Assembly (NCBI RefSeq): GCF_029338355.1
Contig: NZ_CP119802.1
Location: 620,001 to 684,000 of the forward strand
Length of the DNA stretch: 64,000 bases
Reading direction: 5' to 3'
Origin: Halosegnis marinus
GTDB taxonomy: Archaea > Halobacteriota > Halobacteria > Halobacteriales > Haloarculaceae
Shown: in pieces, positions 61,321 through 64,000 of the stretch
How positions within the stretch are numbered: position 1 is the first letter of the stretch
Layout: every line of letters begins with the position of its first letter
Notes under the pieces: model-generated
Told to the model about the DNA's origin: nothing
What the model saw: the letters and a program-made list of their open reading frames with translations, nothing else
Databases searched by the model: none
Program-made: the position numbers and the translations under genes

Positions 61321-61330
61321 ATTATATTAG
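61321..61330 (-). promoter_or_regulatory. TATA box, probably of the small RNA
   Basis: ATTATATTAG (plus strand) is the most A/T-rich box near here. On the minus strand it points at the structured RNA. On the plus strand it would start a transcript near 61352 for the membrane protein at 61391. Confidence 0.45.
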
Positions 61331-61390
61331 AACTTTCCATATGAAAGGAAGTCCCGAGCGGCTTTTGCCCCGCCGCTCCCAACGGAGGGC

Positions 61391-61618
61391 ATGAGCGACG
61401 ACGGGGAGCACGAACTCAGCCGCAAGCGCGCGCTGCTGGCGACGCTCCCCTTCCTGTTTCTGGGCATCGCGGACGTGGTCCTCCTCCTGGAGTGGGGGCT
61501 CGACCCGCTGTGGGGGTTCATGATTCTGCCGCCCATCCTCTTCGTGAGCGTGCTCGCGTGGCTCGCTTTCCGCGGCGGCTTCGTCCGCGACCGCACGGGC
61601 GACCCGGACGGTCAGTAG
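61391..61618 (+). CDS. Small membrane protein, two predicted helices
   Basis: This 75-residue protein has a polar N terminus (MSDDGEHELSRKR), hydrophobic segments at about residues 14-33 and 41-60, and a charged tail. A GGAGGG stretch lies just before the ATG and may act as a ribosome binding site. The 3' end overlaps the convergent flavoprotein gene by seven bases. The family is not recognised. Confidence 0.7.
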   Translation: MSDDGEHELSRKRALLATLPFLFLGIADVVLLLEWGLDPLWGFMILPPILFVSVLAWLAFRGGFVRDRTGDPDGQ

Positions 61619-62079
61619 CCCGGCGCGGGCCGGTACGACTGGTCGCGCGCGACGACCGTTTCCGGCTCGACGCGCACCAGCGCGGCCGTCGGCGGCGGGT
61701 CGCGGATGTACGTCGAGAAGCGCGCGTCCCACCGCTCCACGTCGGGGCCGAGATACCGCGCGTAGAGCCGTTCGGCCCGCTCGCGGTCGAACGGTTCGAC
61801 CGTCGCGCGGCCCCGCACCCCGACGTGCTGGATGAGGCCCCGTTCCGGTTCCGAGTCCACGACCCCGACCGCACACCGCGGGTCCGCCTCGATGCGGTCG
61901 GTGAACGTGTTCGAGGCCGTGTCGGCGTCTATCCACAACGTCTCGTCCCCGTCGTCCCACAGATACCAGACCGGCGAGTCCCGCGGCCCCTCCGGAGAGG
62001 CCGTGGCGAGGTGCGCGAACAACGGCCGGGCGAGGAACACTCCCACCTCGACGCCCAGCGTGTTCTCGACGACGTGCAT
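61612..62079 (-). CDS. Pyridoxamine 5'-phosphate oxidase-like FMN-binding protein
   Basis: This 155-residue protein has the split-barrel pattern: PLFAHLATASPEGPRDSPVWYLWD (FMN-facing strands), DADTASNTFTDRIEADPRCAVGV, and HVGVRGRATVEPFDRERAERL. Such proteins bind FMN or F420 and act as small oxidoreductases. Haloarchaeal members are often F420- or heme-related, but the cofactor here is not decidable. F420 is made in this organism (cof genes at 3390-8674). Confidence 0.82.
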   Translation of the reverse strand: MHVVENTLGVEVGVFLARPLFAHLATASPEGPRDSPVWYLWDDGDETLWIDADTASNTFTDRIEADPRCAVGVVDSEPERGLIQHVGVRGRATVEPFDRERAERLYARYLGPDVERWDARFSTYIRDPPPTAALVRVEPETVVARDQSYRPAPGY

Positions 62080-62188
62080 GCGACGACTCGGCCGGGGCGG
62101 GACTTACGGCTGGCGAAAGTTGCGCGAATCGTAAACGAGGGGCGAGCGACACGCGGAGCGGTCGCTCGACGTGTGGCCGTCGCGAGAA

Positions 62189-62213
62189 CGCCGAGAGTGA
62201 GATGTGAACCACG
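62189..62213 (-). repeat. Decayed copy of the tRNA-Ser 3' end
   Basis: These 25 bases match 62325-62350, the acceptor 3' strand and T arm of the tRNA-Ser gene, with two substitutions and one gap. A shorter T-arm-like match (TTCGAACTCACG) lies at 62240-62251. The stretch 62080-62324 otherwise holds nothing I can support. Confidence 0.5.
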
Positions 62214-62324
62214 GTCGCTCGCCCGCGCTCGCTCCCTGCTTCGAACTCACGCGGCGTTCGTCGCCACGACGGACTCGCGGCCTCGCCGGCGCTCGGCACG
62301 CTCGGTGGGTGGTGTCGACAGAAG

Positions 62325-62409
62325 CGCCGAGGGTGAGATTTGAACTCACGTGTCCGTGAGGACAGCAGATTTCGAATCTGCCGCCTTGGCCGGGCTAGGC
62401 TACCTCGGC
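62325..62409 (-). tRNA. tRNA-Ser (anticodon CGA)
   Basis: The minus strand folds as a serine tRNA of 85 bases. The acceptor stem is GCCGAGG/CCTCGGC, with discriminator G. The anticodon stem-loop is GCAGA-TTCGAAA-TCTGC with anticodon CGA, and a long variable arm is built on TGTCC/GGACA. The T arm is GTGAG-TTCAAAT-CTCAC. No CCA is encoded and no intron is present. It reads the UCG codon, the favoured Ser codon in such G+C-rich genomes. Confidence 0.93.
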
Positions 62410-62462
62410 TCGTCTCCGACTCCGGCGGTTCGGAGTTTAGGGGTTACGGTTCAACCCGAACG

Positions 62463-62470
62463 TTCATATC
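62463..62470 (+). promoter_or_regulatory. TATA box of the 38-residue gene
   Basis: TTCATATC is centred 27 bases before the ATG at 62493. That is exactly the leaderless distance and the main support for the tiny gene. Confidence 0.55.
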
Positions 62471-62492
62471 GTGTGAGAGCACACCGCGTTAT

Positions 62493-62609
62493 ATGCTGAC
62501 ACACCTGTGGGCGTCGCTGTGGGCGGAGGTCGACGCGGCGGAGAACCCCGAGGCCGCGGCGGTCGCCGGGGAGACGGCGTCGCTCGACGCCGAGGCCCGA
62601 CAGCGATAA
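62493..62609 (+). CDS. 38-residue protein upstream of the MoxR ATPase
   Basis: This very small frame encodes MLTHLWASLWAEVDAAENPE followed by an Ala/Glu-rich end. A Trp/Leu-rich amphipathic start and an acidic tail are all that can be seen. It has its own TATA box and ends 24 bases before the MoxR ATG, so the two are probably co-transcribed. The family and function are unknown. Confidence 0.5.
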   Translation: MLTHLWASLWAEVDAAENPEAAAVAGETASLDAEARQR

Positions 62610-62633
62610 GGGACGCCCGCCCGGCCTTCGGGC

Positions 62634-63584
62634 ATGGATATCGACGCGGCCCACGAGGACTGCGCGGCGGTCCTCGACGAGGTCGCCGGCGCGGTCATCG
62701 CGGAGCGGTCGTTCCTCGAAACGGTCCTCACCGGCGCGGTCGCCGGCGGCCACGTCCTGCTGGAGGACGTGCCGGGGACGGGCAAGACGCTCACGGCCCG
62801 CTCCTTCGCCGACGCGCTCGGCCTCTCCTTCTCTCGCGTGCAGTTCACGCCCGACCTCCTCCCCGCGGACGTGACCGGCTCGTACGTGTTCGACGAGCGC
62901 GAGCGCGAGTTCGAGTTCCGGGAGGGGCCCGTCTTCGCGAACGTGGTGCTCGCCGACGAGATCAACCGCGCGCCGCCGAAGACGCAGGCGGCCCTCCTCG
63001 AAGCGATGGAGGAGGAACAGGTCACGGTGGACGGGACGACCCACGAACTGCCGACCCCCTTCTTCGTCATCGCGACACAGAACCCCGTCGAGCAGGAGGG
63101 GACCTTCTCGCTGCCGGAGGCGCAACTCGACCGCTTCGCCGTCAAGAGCGGCGTCGGCTACCCCGCCGACGAGGACGAGGAGGTCGAACTGTTGCGCCGG
63201 CGCTCCGGGCGCGCGGAGCGGTCCCCCTCCGTCGAGCGGGTGCTCTCGCCCGAGCGCGTCGAACGGCTCCGCGCCGTCCCCGAGGGCGTCCGCGTCGAGG
63301 AGGACCTGCTGCGCTACATCGCGGCCGTGGCGCGGGCGACCCGCGAGGACCGCCGCGTCGAGGTGGGCGTCTCCCCGCGCGGCACCCAGCGGCTCTTCGA
63401 GGTGGCGCGGGCCCGCGCCGTCGTGGAGGGACGCGACTTCGTCACGCCCGACGACGTCCGCACCGTCGCGCCCGCCACGCTGGCTCATCGGCTGGTCCTC
63501 ACCCCCGACGCGACCGTCGAGAACGTCGCGAAGCGGGCCGTGGTCGCGGAGACGCTGGAGGGCGTGCCCGTGCCGACGCTGTAA
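62634..63584 (+). CDS. MoxR-family AAA+ ATPase
   Basis: This 316-residue AAA+ protein has Walker A LLEDVPGTGKTLTA near residue 42, FTPDLLPADVTGSYVFDERE, and Walker B VVLADEINRAPPKTQAALLEAM near residue 105. Sensor 1 lies in FFVIATQNPVEQEGTFSLPE, and a C-terminal lid carries the sensor-2 Arg region. MoxR ATPases act as chaperones for metal-cofactor or von Willebrand-domain partners and usually sit beside DUF58 and VWA genes. Here the next gene is instead a KaiC-like ATPase, 66 bases downstream. Confidence 0.93.
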   Translation: MDIDAAHEDCAAVLDEVAGAVIAERSFLETVLTGAVAGGHVLLEDVPGTGKTLTARSFADALGLSFSRVQFTPDLLPADVTGSYVFDEREREFEFREGPVFANVVLADEINRAPPKTQAALLEAMEEEQVTVDGTTHELPTPFFVIATQNPVEQEGTFSLPEAQLDRFAVKSGVGYPADEDEEVELLRRRSGRAERSPSVERVLSPERVERLRAVPEGVRVEEDLLRYIAAVARATREDRRVEVGVSPRGTQRLFEVARARAVVEGRDFVTPDDVRTVAPATLAHRLVLTPDATVENVAKRAVVAETLEGVPVPTL

Positions 63585-63650
63585 CCCCGAAACCCGGCAA
63601 TTTGACTACCGGAAGTGTGATAATCAGGGGGAAAGTATAGCACACAGAAC

Positions 63651-64000
63651 ATGACCGCGGACGTCGAGCGGGTGTCCTCCGGAACGCCGGGGCTCGATAG
63701 GGTGTTGAACGGCGGGTTCGTCCGCGGCCAGACGACGGTCGTGAACGGCGGTCCCGGCACCGGCAAGACGGTGCTCGCGCTCCAGTTCCTCGCCGCGGGG
63801 GACAGCGGCCTCTACATCGGCTTCGAGGAGCGCGAGGAAGACCTCCGGCGCAACGCCGCGGCGCTCGGCATCGACCTCTCGGAGGTCGCGGTGCTCGACC
63901 TCAGCGCGGACGGCGACCGCTTCTTCGACGGCGAGGAGTACACGCTGTTCCCCTCGGAGGAGGTCGAGGGCGAGGACCTCATCGGCGAGATCGCCGCCGC
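63651..64000 (+). CDS. KaiC-like ATPase, N-terminal part (runs off the window)
   Basis: About 116 residues are visible. MTADVERVSSGTPGLDRVLNG and GFVRGQTTVVNGGPGTGKTVL (Walker A near residue 37) begin a RecA/KaiC domain, followed by FLAAGDSGLYIGFEEREEDL. Family members of this kind in haloarchaea often have two KaiC domains or an attached sensor; the rest is not in view. Unlike the KaiC-like protein at 20679 it has no acidic tail. The gap before it is A/T-rich, with GATAATCA near 63619. Confidence 0.85.
   Translation, partial: MTADVERVSSGTPGLDRVLNGGFVRGQTTVVNGGPGTGKTVLALQFLAAGDSGLYIGFEEREEDLRRNAAALGIDLSEVAVLDLSADGDRFFDGEEYTLFPSEEVEGEDLIGEIAA

Noticed and set aside
62104-62349. Minus-strand frame overlapping the tRNA-Ser gene
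   Set aside because: It runs into the tRNA and encodes low-complexity Arg/Ser sequence with no promoter.

Overview
The window is a stretch of chromosome from a halophilic archaeon (class Halobacteria). By eye it is about 70 % G+C. The proteins are strongly acidic and poor in Lys, as in 'salt-in' halophiles. The gene set is archaeal: TFB, Cdc48, RadB, CetZ1, archaeal TopA, Pth2, KEOPS Pcc1, RpoP, L37Ae, prefoldin, geranylgeranylglyceryl-phosphate synthase, and the archaeal CoA, F420 and methanopterin-type pterin pathways. I saw no insertion sequence, CRISPR array, rRNA or plasmid gene. Genes are dense on both strands and gaps rarely exceed 200 bp. Many start codons lie about 27 nt downstream of a short A/T-rich box, so leaderless transcription appears to be the rule; I used this to choose starts.

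Layout. 1-3300: the end of a rhomboid protease gene, endonuclease V, an SDR and an ArsA/Get3 ATPase. 3390-10604: coenzyme F420 genes cofH, cofG and cofC around an ABC exporter, followed by an uncharacterised exported, membrane-anchored protein and the tubulin-like cetZ1. 10697-17906: an epimerase with an acidic insert, an S9 peptidase, thymidylate kinase, Nudix, three small membrane proteins and a DUF255 thioredoxin-like protein. 17970-24244: a TrmB regulator, MptA, NAD kinase, a KaiC-like ATPase with an acidic tail, a coiled-coil protein, RadB and a RuvC-fold protein. 24241-30867: LarC, Cdc48, an HPP/UspA gene broken by two +1 frameshifts, and a nucleoside phosphorylase. 30971-37327: TFB, RNase HI with its operon partner, a RosR-like PadR regulator, pyrophosphatase and topoisomerase I.

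37331-49876: a degenerate Nudix protein, an Old Yellow Enzyme homologue, Pth2, dCTP deaminase, ThiR, an aminotransferase, an SDR, pantoate kinase with phosphopantothenate synthetase (CoA), an MFS carrier, AspRS and two tandem HTH_10 regulators. 50090-61219: GGGP synthase, an HNH-like protein, GMP synthase glutaminase, DUF2070, and a translation/transcription block (DUF3194, prefoldin beta, Pcc1, RpoP, L37Ae, DUF2103). These are followed by a methyltransferase, TruD, DUF192, a lipoprotein and an enoyl-CoA hydratase. 61220-64000: a strong candidate for an undescribed structured small RNA, an FMN-split-barrel protein, tRNA-Ser(CGA) with a decayed copy of its 3' end, a 38-residue protein, a MoxR ATPase and the start of a second KaiC-like ATPase.

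Most of the window is core housekeeping. The points most worth following up are the three-way-junction RNA at 61239-61304, the two identical G7 frameshift sites in the HPP/UspA gene, the CetZ1-adjacent membrane protein, the RadB-adjacent RuvC-fold protein, and the repeated use of a shared CTAG as the overlapping stop of convergent genes.
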